Source: a virus. From it: DNA of 36,763 nt. The notes below the pieces were generated by a model. That model ran no database searches. It was given only the letters and a program-made list of their open reading frames with translations, and was not told the DNA's origin. The stretch spans positions 1 to 36,763 of the IMG/VR virus record IMGVR_UViG_3300019730_000002. One strand, written 5' to 3'. The stretch's first letter is position 1. The number at the start of each line of letters is the position of its first letter. Positions 7,945 to 17,155 of this stretch are shown here, piece by piece. The position numbers and the translations under genes are program-made.

Positions 7945-8024
7945 AAACTGGGCAGCTCCGCCAAGAGTCGAACCCAGTTTAAGTTTGGCGGAACTTTTAA
8001 TCGACTCGGGGTATTTATCTTGGC
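7945..8024 (-). promoter_or_regulatory. Structured leader with three interleaved stems upstream of the initiator gene
   Basis: Three complementary pairs are arranged A-B-C-A'-B'-C': AAACTGGG (7945-7952) with CCCAGTTT (7973-7980); TCCGCCAA (7957-7964) with TTGGCGGA (7985-7992); GAGTCGA (7965-7971) with TCGACTC (8001-8007). A fourth competing pairing joins GCCAAGA (7960-7966) to TCTTGGC (8018-8024). All stems are perfect and GC-rich in an otherwise very A+T-rich genome. The pairs cross each other, so they must form pseudoknots or exclude one another. The region is non-coding and lies about 20 bases before ATG 7923 on the transcribed strand, so a translational or transcriptional control element for replication is the natural reading. 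It contains a TTCGA segment like a T loop but does not fold as a tRNA. Confidence 0.65.
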
Positions 8025-8060
8025 TATAGTAAACAAATAAATCTAAAAATCAAGTCAAAA

Positions 8061-8213
8061 TTAAAACAAACTAACAACAAATAAGATAACAATAAATAAT
8101 AGCCATCATAATCAATACAATATACCTAAAGCTAATGCAGTATATAAAGTATTTTCAAATCAGAAAACAATAACAGCAATAATAATAAGTAGTACAGGTA
8201 TAGAAATATACAT
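8061..8213 (-). CDS. Very small hydrophobic membrane protein, 50 aa
   Basis: The protein is almost entirely hydrophobic: one segment at residues 3-18 (ISIPVLLIIIAVIVFG) and another at about 27-48 (LALGILYGLGWLLFIVILFV), so it probably crosses the membrane twice. Function unknown. Confidence 0.58.
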
Positions 8214-8229
8214 AGTAGTAATAGTTTAA

Positions 8230-8427
8230 TTATAAAACATCTTCAAAATGAGCGGATTCTAACTCATCAATAAATTCTTTCATATTATCGTTAAAATTTC
8301 TTTTAGTAAATCTTTTAACTTCTTGACCAGATAATAGTTTATTTTGGTTATAAGTAGATAATCATAAATATCTCTCTATCCACTCTTTACTAATTCATTT
8401 ATTTAGTAGTAGTTTAAGTTGTTCCAT
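8230..8427 (-). CDS. Small helix-turn-helix-like protein, 65 aa
   Basis: The segment GISKEWIERYLGLSTYNQNK followed by LLSGQEV looks like a helix-turn-helix recognition unit; the C-terminus is acidic. It may regulate the divergent early/late promoters. Family not assigned. Confidence 0.55.
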
Positions 8428-8430
8428 TGG

Positions 8431-8550
8431 TTAGTTTAAATTATAAAATCAATCATCAATACAATCTAATAGTTCTTGATCTGTATGATCTAAGATTTCT
8501 TTAGTTTTTATCTCTTTTGTAATCTCTTCAATTTGTTCAAGTAACTTCAT
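8431..8550 (-). CDS. Tiny acidic protein, 39 aa
   Basis: The translation (MKLLEQIEEITKEIKTKEIL ...) is an amphipathic acidic helix with one cysteine. It fits the spacing of the operon (3 bases before the next ATG) but is short enough to be spurious. Confidence 0.42.
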
Positions 8551-8651
8551 AACATAATAGGTAAAATAAATAAAACAAATATAAATAACTGTTCAGGGCT
8601 AACTAATAACCCAAGCAGGAATATAACAATAAGTAGTAATATAAACTTCAT
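8508..8651 (-). CDS. Tiny membrane protein, 47 aa, first gene of the leftward block
   Basis: The protein is hydrophobic from residue 3 to about 34 with one break (SPEQ), then basic (NKLKRLQKR), the layout of a two-pass or hairpin membrane protein with a cytoplasmic basic tail. It overlaps the 8431-8550 gene by 43 bases. It follows the structured leader at 8690-8811. Confidence 0.5.
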
Positions 8652-8689
8652 AATATTATAAATACAAATTAAAGAGTAGATCTTGGTTT

Positions 8690-8811
8690 CTTTAACAGGT
8701 AGACCTACGAGTATCCTGCTACTTCAAGTTTCGCTATACTATGATAGCTAGACCTCTAACAAACCCTTACGAACTTAGTCGATAGTATATTGTGTTCCTT
8801 AGTGGTAGTGA
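8690..8811 (-). promoter_or_regulatory. Structured non-coding leader of the leftward block
   Basis: No reading frame spans this stretch, which is richer in G+C than its surroundings. Two complementary pairs are interleaved: AAGTTTCG (8726-8733) with CGAACTT (8770-8776, one-base bulge) and TATACTAT (8735-8742) with ATAGTATA (8782-8789, 8 bp), an H-type pseudoknot order. A weaker interleaved pair, CAGG/CCTG and GTAG/CTAC, lies at 8696-8722. It sits between the predicted minus-strand promoter and the first gene, so it would be the 5' leader of the early transcript. No known riboswitch family is recognised. Confidence 0.5.
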
Positions 8812-8812
8812 A

Positions 8813-8840
8813 ATTATAATTTTTTTTTTGTGGAATGCAA
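8813..8840 (-). promoter_or_regulatory. Sigma70-like promoter for the leftward block
   Basis: On the minus strand, TTGCAT (8840-8835) and a perfect TATAAT (8818-8813) are separated by 16 bases that include a run of nine A. Transcription would start near 8806, just upstream of the structured leader. Consensus-like boxes arise often in such A+T-rich DNA; the placement at the divergence point is what makes this one credible. Confidence 0.5.
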
Positions 8841-9039
8841 GCAAAAAAGACATAAAAGTATTTATCGTAAAAAAGTATGTAGGTATGTACTAGAAACTTA
8901 ATAGAGAATCTGCTATATTAAAAACAAAAAATATAAGAATTTACCTAGATATTAAATTATAAATCATTATAATAACACAAGAAATATAGGTTAGAACTGG
9001 TAAATATATAAACCTATATTGTATACATAAATTTAAAAA
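8841..9039. other. Divergent intergenic region, remaining part
   Basis: No gene is seen here on either strand. The stretch is very A+T-rich. A TATAAT at 8968-8973 on the plus strand could be a -10 box for the rightward block, but no convincing -35 box accompanies it. Confidence 0.4.
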
Positions 9040-9150
9040 ATGGTTTATATTTTTAAAAACACCAATGAAACGTCTAAAACATTGACAGTATATATTAGAG
9101 AAAGAGGATTACAAAATGTTTATGATAAAGGAGCCGATCCGAAAGAATAA
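9040..9150 (+). CDS. Tiny protein, 36 aa
   Basis: The translation MVYIFKNTNETSKTLTVYIR ... starts at the first ATG of the rightward block and ends in TAA with no TGA. Short and without motif; its end overlaps the next gene by 35 bases. Confidence 0.45.
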   Translation: MVYIFKNTNETSKTLTVYIRERGLQNVYDKGADPKE

Positions 9151-9268
9151 ATTAGAGAGAAAGAAATATATAAAGAAAGAGTTAAATAGTGAGTTTATAA
9201 AAGATGTAGATGGTAAAGCGGACTGATATACAAAAGCAAGAATAGTTTTACTTGCTAATTCTTTATAA
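9116..9268 (+). CDS. Small basic protein, 50 aa
   Basis: The protein is lysine/arginine-rich (KEPIRKNKLERKKYIKKELN), ending in a short hydrophobic stretch. A GAGG sequence 8 bases before ATG 9116 favours this start over ATG 9122. One TGA is read as glycine (KADGYTKA). Function unknown. Confidence 0.5.
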
Positions 9269-9282
9269 AAAACTAATATACT

Positions 9283-9498
9283 ATGTGAAAGATAAAAGAA
9301 CCTAATATTGATGATTTGCATAGAATGAATATAACTTTGCAAACGATATGTATGTTTATGTGAATGGTTAAATCAGATATAACTGATTCTAAGCCAAATT
9401 TCACAACCAAAGATTATACATTGCACCAATTCCAATGTTATGTATGAAGAAAGATAGATGAGTTAAAGTTAGTCCCAAGACCCAACAAGAAAAAATAA
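9283..9498 (+). CDS. Hypothetical protein, 71 aa
   Basis: The second codon is TGA (M-G-K-I-K), and two further TGA codons keep the frame. The N-terminal two-thirds looks helical (DDLHRMNITLQTICMFMGM), and the C-terminus is basic. No family recognised. Confidence 0.58.
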
Positions 9499-9523
9499 TG
9501 TTTTAAATTATAAATTATATATA

Positions 9524-9898
9524 ATGGTTAATATCAAAACAAGAGTAGAAGTAATTACAGATCTATTAAGCGTAAAAATTGTTCAAGATGACAAAAAAGA
9601 ATGAATGCTACAAGTATTATTTAATCAAGGTTACTTAGTACCATTTTCATTTGATGGTGATAAGTTTTATGTAGAAACAGTAGAAAAGGAAGCATTAAAG
9701 AAATTTAGAGAAGAAAAAGAAGCGGAGAATAAAAAACTAAACAGAAAAAAAACAGAACACGAAGAAGCACAAGATATGGCAGAGATGCAACTATTACCAA
9801 AAGAGATAGAAGAAATAAAAGTATTATACAAAAAAGATCCTACAAGTCCTACAATAGACTTATCTTTATATGTTAAAGAAATTATAGAATGACTATAG
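9524..9898 (+). CDS. Hypothetical protein with central coiled coil, 124 aa
   Basis: A beta-like N-terminus (VNIKTRVEVITDLLSVKIVQ) is followed by a highly charged helix at residues 50-85 (EALKKFREEKEAENKKLNRK) and a short C-terminal segment. The frame passes through TGA at 9602 and 9890. It overlaps the start of the following gene by 10 bases. Upstream is the recurring A+T leader AATTATATATA-ATG. Confidence 0.65.
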
Positions 9899-10218
9899 AA
9901 GCAATAGAAAAAATTGATGAAATGATAAAAAGATTATCAATGATATTCCAAGTACAAACACATGAAGTAATATCAGATCTAAATAAGTTGAAAGAAACAT
10001 TAGAAACACCAGTTAATACCGTTCCAGAAAAACCAATAAAACAAACAAAACAACCAAAGACAGTAAAACCTAAGGTAGAAGAAAAAAAAGAAGAAACCAA
10101 ACCAGAAATAAAAGAAGAAAAATCTATAGAAGATCTAAGAAAAGAATATAAAGATAAATTTGGTAAGAATCCATTTATGTGATGGAGTAAAGAAGTTTTA
10201 GAAAATAAACTAAAATAA
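9889..10218 (+). CDS. Hypothetical protein with Lys/Glu/Pro linker, 109 aa
   Basis: A helical N-terminus (about residues 1-38) is joined by a K/P/E-rich linker to a C-terminal motif LRKEYKDKFGKNPFMGWSKE. Such a short C-terminal 'Y...GK..F.GW' element is found in many small phage proteins, where it is thought to be a peptide docking motif. The penultimate part needs TGA 10180 read as glycine. It lies directly upstream of the small terminase. Confidence 0.62.
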
Positions 10219-10221
10219 CAA

Positions 10222-10635
10222 ATGGCTAAACAAATAACAAAGAAGCCAGTAGTAAAAAAAGTAAGAAAAATAAATAAATGAAAAGTAATTACTAAACCAA
10301 CTATAAAGCAACAGAAGTTTATAGAAAATTATCTAGAGTCTGGTAATTGAACAGATGCTGTAATAAAAGCATGATATAAATGCAAGAATAAAGATGTAGC
10401 AAAAAGTATATGATCTGAGAACCTACTAAAACCTTACATAAAGGCATCTATAGAAGATAGAGTTAAAAATGCAAAGGCTGTTATATATAAAATAGCTTTA
10501 AGTGAATCGGCTAAAGAAGCTGATAGAATCAAAGCAGCACAAGATGTTATTGATCGTGTGGAATGAAAGGCTTTGGCAAGGACACAATTAAGCTGAAAGC
10601 TAGAAATAGTCTCAGAAGATGAATTAATGGACTAA
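10222..10635 (+). CDS. terS: Terminase small subunit, 137 aa
   Basis: This subunit recognises phage DNA and feeds it to the large terminase. After a basic N-terminus, KQQKFIENYLESGNGTDAVI followed by KAGYKCKNKDVAKSIGSENLL matches the helix-turn-helix of the Terminase_2-type small subunits ('Q..FI..Y...GN.t.AAI.AGY'). A coiled oligomerisation region (RIKAAQDVIDRVEGKAL) and an acidic tail follow, the usual order. Six glycines, including those in the HTH, are TGA. It is 72 bases upstream of the large terminase. Confidence 0.88.
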
Positions 10636-10707
10636 AATCCTAAAAATAAGAACACAATACTTACCTAGAGTTTAATCGGCTTTAACTGTATGAGGAGTAT
10701 AAAAAAT

Positions 10708-12216
10708 ATGGCAGATAAAAAACCACTATTACTTTCCAGAGAATGGAGATTAAATCATCTATATAAAATAGTAGACAAAGAATGAGCTACTGTAACTTTT
10801 AAATTGAATCCCTGACAGAGGATTCTTTTTGATAAAGAGAACGAACTAAGAAAATCTAAGTGAAGAGTTTGGTTAAAGATATTGAAAGCTAGACAGATAT
10901 GATTTACTACATACAAATTAATAGATAAATTAGATAAAGCTATATTCTATTCTAATACCAACGTAAATATAGTAGCTCATAATAGAGAGAAATTACAAGA
11001 GATATTTAAGAAAGTTAAGTTTACGTTTGAGAATATTCCAGACCAAATAAAACTAAGTGATTGAAGAATATGGAAGAAACCTATCCCAAAATATGATAAC
11101 ACAAACGAATACTATTTTCCTGACAAAAATAGTACGATAAAGATTACATTAGATTCAAGATCATGAACACTAACAGATTGTCATATAAGTGAATGAGCGT
11201 TCATAGAAAAATTTAGAGATATGTTAAGAGCAACATTACCATCAGCAGAGCAAGCAGATATAACGATAGAAACAACAGCTAATGGTATGAATGAATTTAA
11301 AGAGTTCCGAGATAACGATGATAGATTCGAGGAGGTATTCTTTCCTTGGTTTGTTGACCCTAGTTATAGAAAGACAGCTCCGAAGTGATGGAAATGTATG
11401 GAAGAATTGGCTTATATTCAGGATAAATATTGATTAGACAACGATCAAATGTATTGGTATGAGGAAAAGTACAGAAACGATAAAGATTGAACGTTACAAG
11501 AATATCCATCAGAACCTATTGATGCTTTTATAAGTTCAGGAAGACCGTTCTATGATTTACATAAAATAAAAGAATATCCTATAAAGAAATGAATAGAAGA
11601 TGATTTCCATAAATGACTTATACGATATAATAAAACTAAAAGCAAAAATTATATCTATTGATTAGATTTTTCTGAGTGATTAGATCATGGAGATTACTCT
11701 ACTATAAGAGTAAGAGATAGAGATTTAAAATTGATAGCAACTTATAGATGAAAACAAGACCCCGCAGATATGACAAACATAGTTAATTACTTATGGGAAA
11801 ATTGAATAGAGTGAGTTATAGCTCCAGAGAGCAACAATCATTGACACACGTTTATTCACGCAGCTAAGAGTTATAAATGGTACGATAACATCTATATTCC
11901 AAGGACAGATAAAGAGGATAGAAATAATATACAATTAGGTAGAAGATGACGACAAACAAATCTAAAGACTAGACCACTAATGTTAGACGAACATAAAGAT
12001 ATGATAAAAAACTGATTACTAGAGATGGATAAAGAGTTACAAGATGAATGTTATACATTTGTATTAAAGAATGGTAAACCACAAGCAGATGATAATTGTT
12101 TTGATGATGTTGTTATGTGAGATGCTATATGTTGTCAGATGTTGAAAGAGGAAGTACATAACGAATATTTATGAGATACTGTAGATGTTGATGTTTGAGA
12201 GTTTTTGTTATGATAA
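10708..12216 (+). CDS. terL: Terminase large subunit (ATPase-nuclease), 502 aa
   Basis: This is the packaging motor. The N-terminal ATPase has an adenine-binding LNPGQRILFDKE, Walker A LKARQIGFTT with Gly65 encoded by TGA 10900-10902, a Walker B region TDCHISEGAF (S161-E162) and the coupling motif TTANG near residue 190. The C-terminal RNase H-like nuclease has D320 in YGLDFSEGLDHGDY, E374 in APESNNHGHT and D466/D467 in FDDVVMGDA, the canonical acidic triad. About 24 glycines are TGA and many sit at conserved positions, so glycine is required, not tryptophan. GAGGAG precedes the ATG by a few bases, one of the few Shine-Dalgarno-like sites here. Confidence 0.96.
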
Positions 12217-12279
12217 AAATACTTGAATAATTAGAAAAATGATTATAATCTCTTATATTTAGATATATAACTAATATCT

Positions 12280-14199
12280 ATGGAGGGATTGTTACACCAA
12301 GTAAGAGAAGAATTTTCTGTATGAGATAACTATATGCAGAACAAAAGAGTACAGATATTAGATAGATTAAAGAAACATATCAAACAGAACAAACAACCTT
12401 GATTGGTTAATATAAATATGGTTTCAAACACTATCGATACATTGATAGCATGAAGTTATATAGATGAACCACAAGTAAAGTTTATATCAAGAGATATGTT
12501 CTTAGAGAACGAACAAGCAGATAATCTTAATTTCATGTTTAAGTTTGATGGGAAAGAGATGGATTATCAACAAATAGACTATCAAGTACAATGGGATAGA
12601 TATTTTTTTGGTTTAGGGATAAAATATAAACATTGATTTGATCTAACAAAGAAAGCACCTATCTTTTATGCTGTTAATCCTATGACAGCTATATTTGATC
12701 CAACGCCTACATTGATAGGTAAATTCTCAGCCAACCAATACAAATACTTCTGATTCACAATGACAGCTAGTATATTTGAGATGAAGAATGATCCACAATA
12801 TAATAAAGCTGAGTTATCTAAACTAACTAAACAAAGTATAGATAAAGATCAGGATTTAATGAAACAAGCTATAAGTATAAGCGATAATACCAATCGAGTA
12901 TGTGATAGTTTAGCATTAAACTTTAGTGTAGATATATATCATCACTGTACTATAAGAAATGGTAAAAAATATATAGTAACAACAGATGCCGCAACAAAGA
13001 CATTAGAATTAAGAGTAATAGAAATACCTGCAGTATTACAAGAAGAAAAGAAAGATGCTAGTTTAATACCACGACCATTCTCGTTCTATTTCTATAAACC
13101 AGAGAGATGAAAGGTATTATGAGTATCTGTTACTGATCTATTAGATGATAAGGAAGAAGCTAAGACAGTATTATTTAATGCTAGTCTTATTAAAGCAAGA
13201 TTAGAAGCGTTTGGTGGTAAATTTATAGTAAATAGTAGATTGATTAAGAATAAAGAAGATATATTAAAGCCAAGTACATGACCTAAATATATATTCACTA
13301 ACGATAAACTACAACCATGAGAATCGTTATCTAATGTTATGTCAGAGATACCAACAAGTAATATCAAACAAGATGTTATGACTATGAGTAATATGTTAGA
13401 GCGTGAATGAACAATGGATACAAAACAAGATCAAATGCAAATGGGTATTGTTCCAGATAAAGCTATGACAAAAGCAGAACAACAATCAGTACAAAGTAAC
13501 GCTAATATGTTAAGTTCATTGAATATGAAAACATACTTACGAGGTGAATATGATTTTGCATTCTTACGATGGAGAACATATCAAGAGTATTTTTCTAAGA
13601 GTGATGAGAAATTTGTATTAATGACACAAGATTTCGAATGGAAATCTATAAGTATAAAGAAAGATGATTTCAATACTAAGAACAATCCGTTTATAATAAC
13701 TGGTAGTAAATCAGATATAGAAGCTATAACAGAGAAGCAAAAACAGTTCTGGAGAATGAGTTTACCAATAATAATCAATGATCCAGATGTACCAAAGATA
13801 AGTAAACTGATAGCTAAAAGGTTTAGTGCTAAGTTAGAATGAATGCCACAGAATGTAATAAACCAAATATATGGATTACTACCTGCTGAGAGAAAAGCTA
13901 AAGAGATGGTTGAATACTTTTTGAACGAAGATAAAGTACCAAAGACGTTATTCAAAGATCCTAACTTAGATTACAATATCTTATGGATATACTTCCAGAA
14001 AGCTGAAGATACTGATGCTACTAATAAAGTATTAACAGCATTAGAACAGTATCTAATAGATCAATGAGAAGCACCACAACAAATGACAATGAATGAACAA
14101 GCTAATACAGCAAGTAATATAATGATGGCACAAGCTAACCAATGAATGTGAAATGAAGTAGTTAGTAAACAAAGTGTTTTAGAACCTAATATGTGATAA
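12280..14199 (+). CDS. Portal protein, 639 aa
   Basis: The dodecameric ring through which DNA enters and leaves the capsid. The identification rests on length, position directly between large terminase and scaffold/capsid, and overall layout: helical N-terminus (QNKRVQILDRLKKHIKQNKQ), a mixed alpha/beta wing, the long helical region around DLLDDKEEAKTVLFNASL, and a Gln/Asn/Met-rich C-terminal tail. It resembles the larger portals of podovirus-type phages. One uninterrupted frame runs for 640 codons with about 18 TGA codons. The stop TAA overlaps the next ATG (TAATG). Confidence 0.82.
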
Positions 14200-14507
14200 T
14201 GACAGTAAAATTAAAACAGAAAAAGGATTTTAAGACATCAGAATATTATGAACATTATTGTAAAACAATAGAAAGTTATGGAATAGATCTTATAAAAGAG
14301 ATATTAGAGAACAATAATAACGAAGTAAAATATACTTGGAATGATGTATTGAAGATGGTATTCAGGTTTGTTAATGGAGATCTAAAAGACTTCAAAGACA
14401 AAGTTGATCTAAATCCAATCACAGAAGAGAGAGACAAAGAAGAAGAAGAGAGACTAATAGAAGAACAAGCTATACAGTTGATGAACGGACAACAATACAA
14501 TATCTAA
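14199..14507 (+). CDS. Hypothetical head-region protein, 102 aa
   Basis: The protein is helical (EYYEHYCKTIESYGIDLIKE) with a very acidic C-terminus (EERDKEEEERLIEEQAIQLM). It contains no TGA. A GTG two codons earlier (14193) is an alternative start, but ATG 14199 is coupled to the portal stop. From its place between portal and scaffold it may be an assembly factor. Confidence 0.62.
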   Translation: MTVKLKQKKDFKTSEYYEHYCKTIESYGIDLIKEILENNNNEVKYTWNDVLKMVFRFVNGDLKDFKDKVDLNPITEERDKEEEERLIEEQAIQLMNGQQYNI

Positions 14508-14600
14508 TGGTATGATTAACCTCATATATTGCTACAGCGGATGATGCTTAATGCCGCCTTTGCGAGTAGTAAACGCTTTAACTTACTAACCAATTACACA

Positions 14601-15161
14601 ATGGCAGAAGATGTTATTGAAAACGAAAATCTAGAGAATGAAAATCTAGAAAACGAAGAGTCTGGAGATGAAACAGACTACAGAAGCCTTTATGAACAAG
14701 AAAAGGCTGAAAGGGAAGAAGCTTTAGAATCCGTTAAGAAATGGAAAGAAAGGGCTAAGACCAATTACAAGAAAGTAAATGAGAAAAAATCTGACAGTTG
14801 AATTGACCAAGACACTGTAAAGAGAATGGTTGATGAAAGTGTTGGTGTTGTTAAATTCTATTCAGAGAACAAGGACGCAAATCAGTATCAATCTGATATT
14901 GAAGAGCTAGTTGCTAAAGGGATAGAAAGAGACAAAGCATTTAGATATGTAATTGCAGAAAAAGACCCTAGTCTATTACTTGATGATGCTAAAAAAGCTC
15001 AGCTTAATGGTAATACTGCATTAACATGAGTGCCTTCTAATCCTGATATTGTAAAGAATCCTAATCAGATGAGTGATGAAGAATTAGCTGAACTATCAGA
15101 TGAAGAATTTGATAAGTTATTTCCAACCACACAGAACGATAAGAAGTTCTTTGCACAATAG
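14601..15161 (+). CDS. Probable scaffolding protein, 186 aa
   Basis: It should shape the procapsid and leave before packaging. The sequence is strongly acidic with an N-terminal ENLENENLENEESG repeat, then a coiled coil (EKAEREEALESVKKWKERAK), then an alpha-helical C-terminus. This composition, the length and the position immediately before the capsid gene are typical of scaffolds, although no specific family is matched. Two TGA codons are read as glycine. An open frame extends upstream to 14529, but ATG 14601, preceded by ACACA, is the better start. Confidence 0.72.
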
Positions 15162-15190
15162 TATTATTTTATTTACTATTTTAATTCACA

Positions 15191-16393
15191 ATGGCAAACT
15201 CTTTATCAAACTTTAAAAAACAAATTTGGGATCGTAGAATCCAAAGAGACCTAAATAAATCACTAGTAGCTTTGCCACTAGCAAGATTTGGGTTTTCTGA
15301 AGTAACTGGTGCTACAAGATTTAATAGACCAGCGAAAACAAGACTTTATTCAGTAAGTTATACTGCTGAAACTGCTATGAGTACACAAGCTCTTGGTTCA
15401 TCTAACGAATACTTGGATGTAGATCAAACAAAAGCAGTACATTTCTTTATCGATGATACACAAAAATTAGAATCAAACTACGACATTATGTCTATGTATG
15501 CTCCTGAAGCTGTGTATGCGTTGAGAAATGAAATGGATGGAAAATTCTTAGCTCAAGTATCTAACGCTTTCTACACAGTAGGAAAATTAGATATAGAGGG
15601 AAGTGGAGCAAATACTACTGGTATTACTGTTACTACTTCTAATGTAGTTAAGATGCTTTCTTTCTCTAAAGCTAAATTAGTACAAAACAGAGTAGAAACT
15701 ACTACACCTTTCTTCGTAGTATTAGAACCAACTATTGCTGCTATCTGGGAACAAACTCTTACAGGTACAGGAAACAACTTGGCTGATACAACTCTAAGAA
15801 ATGGTTATATGGCTTCTATTGGTGCATTAGGATTGGATGTTTATGTGTCTAACAACCTAAAACATACAAGAACTCTTACTGGTACTGGTAACTTCTCAGC
15901 TAATGATACTGTAATTATCGGATCACAAACATTCAAATTCGTTGCATCACCTGCTGCTGTTGGAGATGTTGATTTGGGTGCTGATCTTGAAACTTCATTA
16001 GCTAATCTTGCTGCTGCTATCAATGATAGTGGAACAGCTGGAACAACTTATATCCAACTTACTCAAGATGAAAGAGCTAAATTGAAACAAAATCTAGTTT
16101 CTGCTACTTCTACAGCTACTACTCTAGTAGTAACTACTGCTGGATACACTGACATTACTGAAGGTGTTGATGGAGGTACAACTTTCTCTATGGGAGATCA
16201 TAATTGTTCTTCTATACTTGGACAAAAAGGATGTATTGATATGGTTATCCAAAAATCAGTTGTATCTGAAATGCAAAGAGGTACTTCTAAAGGACTTATC
16301 GGTGAATACGTTACAACTTGGACAAGATATGGAATTAAAACATTTACTGAAGGTGCTCAAAGAATGGTTGAAATCCTTATTAAAATGTTATAG
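15191..16393 (+). CDS. Major capsid protein, 400 aa
   Basis: This forms the icosahedral shell. The N-terminal 200 residues (LARFGFSEVTG, then NRPAKTRLYSVSYTAET, then an E-loop/spine-like region) and the C-terminal domain are compatible with an HK97-type fold. Residues about 225-315 (from TRTLTGTGNFSANDTV to LVVTTAG) look like an inserted beta-sandwich of the 'tGT..aNDTVtIG..tf.F' kind often found in phage capsid and tail proteins. Unlike every other long gene here it contains no TGA: all of its roughly 32 glycines use GGN codons, and it favours CTT, ACT and GCT. It is followed by a hairpin terminator. Confidence 0.88.
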   Translation: MANSLSNFKKQIWDRRIQRDLNKSLVALPLARFGFSEVTGATRFNRPAKTRLYSVSYTAETAMSTQALGSSNEYLDVDQTKAVHFFIDDTQKLESNYDIMSMYAPEAVYALRNEMDGKFLAQVSNAFYTVGKLDIEGSGANTTGITVTTSNVVKMLSFSKAKLVQNRVETTTPFFVVLEPTIAAIWEQTLTGTGNNLADTTLRNGYMASIGALGLDVYVSNNLKHTRTLTGTGNFSANDTVIIGSQTFKFVASPAAVGDVDLGADLETSLANLAAAINDSGTAGTTYIQLTQDERAKLKQNLVSATSTATTLVVTTAGYTDITEGVDGGTTFSMGDHNCSSILGQKGCIDMVIQKSVVSEMQRGTSKGLIGEYVTTWTRYGIKTFTEGAQRMVEILIKML

Positions 16394-16411
16394 TCTTAAT
16401 AGACTTATAGG

Positions 16412-16439
16412 ATGGAGGGGAGCAATCTCCTCTCTCCAT
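16412..16439 (+). terminator. Hairpin terminator after the capsid gene
   Basis: ATGGAG...GGAG-CAAT-CTCC...CTCCAT forms an imperfect G+C-rich stem-loop 18 bases after the capsid stop, followed by TATAAATTT. A smaller hairpin, AGTCT-TAAT-AGACT, precedes it (16392-16405). It could limit read-through from the highly expressed capsid gene. Confidence 0.6.
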
Positions 16440-16467
16440 ATAAATTTATTGATAACAAACTATACTA

Positions 16468-17151
16468 ATGGATGTATCAAATATAATTACTAAAAGTAGA
16501 GTACAAACAAATACTAGTGCAGGACAAAAGTCTGATGCACTAATATTACAAGACCTTAATATTATATATAAGGAGGTTTTTTCTCGTTTAGCAACAAAAA
16601 GTAAAAAATATACACGACAATCATATTATGCTGCTACAGAAGAAAACCAGCATGAATATTCTATACCTAAACCATCAGTAACAGAGACAGGTATAAAGAG
16701 AGTATTAAATGTTCACGTAAAATACAGTTCTGATTGAAATCATATTCCTTGTAAGATGTATGATACATCAACAGGTGTAGATAATGACTATGAGAACGAA
16801 AACATCCCTTATTGTATTGTAAGAGATGGTAGTATCTTTGTTTATCCAGCTCCAACAGAAGTAATATCTGATTGAATAGTAGTAGAATGACAATACATTC
16901 CATTAGATCTAGAAACCACAACAACAAGTGATAATATAAAACTAGATTCAGAGTATCATGATATACTATTGAGTGGGTTAAATATGTATAACTTTGCTGA
17001 TAAACAGTTATTTGATAAGAAAGCTATAGCAAAACAAGAATTTGAGGAATGAATAGCTAGGATGATATTAGAATGATGAGCTGATCCCGAAAGTGCTTAT
17101 GAAACAACAGAAACTGATATATATAACCAATCTTTAGAACTTTTACCTTAA
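16468..17151 (+). CDS. Head-tail connector / adaptor protein, 227 aa
   Basis: It should sit beneath the portal ring. The N-terminal helices, a central beta region (YSIPKPSVTETGIKRVLNVH, then IVRDGSIFVYPAP) and the C-terminal LDSEYHDILLSGLNMYNFAD with a following helix form the pattern common to podovirus and siphovirus adaptor proteins, including the conserved 'yHd.L..g' element. About seven TGA codons occur. Its place after the capsid gene supports the call. Confidence 0.68.
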
Positions 17152-17155
17152 TAAT

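Noticed and set aside
7945-8024. A tRNA or the tRNA-like end of tmRNA on the minus strand
   Set aside because: There is a GGGTTCGACTC segment like a T arm, but no acceptor, D or anticodon stems can be formed around it.
8690-8811. A group I intron or known riboswitch
   Set aside because: No conserved core (P3-P7 elements) or ligand-binding consensus was recognised, and no gene is interrupted here.
10708-12216. TGA as tryptophan (code 4)
   Set aside because: TGA sits at P-loop, GDxxDG, GNHD, GHxH and Gly-X-Y positions that require glycine, and TGG is used normally for tryptophan.
9605-14507. Reading the genome in the standard code, with many short fragments such as 12760-13110 and 13414-13842
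   Set aside because: These fragments lie in one frame, are separated only by TGA, and join into complete conserved proteins when TGA is open.
14508-14600. Regulatory RNA before the scaffold gene (GCGG/CCGC and AGTAA/TTACT stems)
   Set aside because: The stems are only 4-5 bp and not clearly placed for termination or control; too weak to call.
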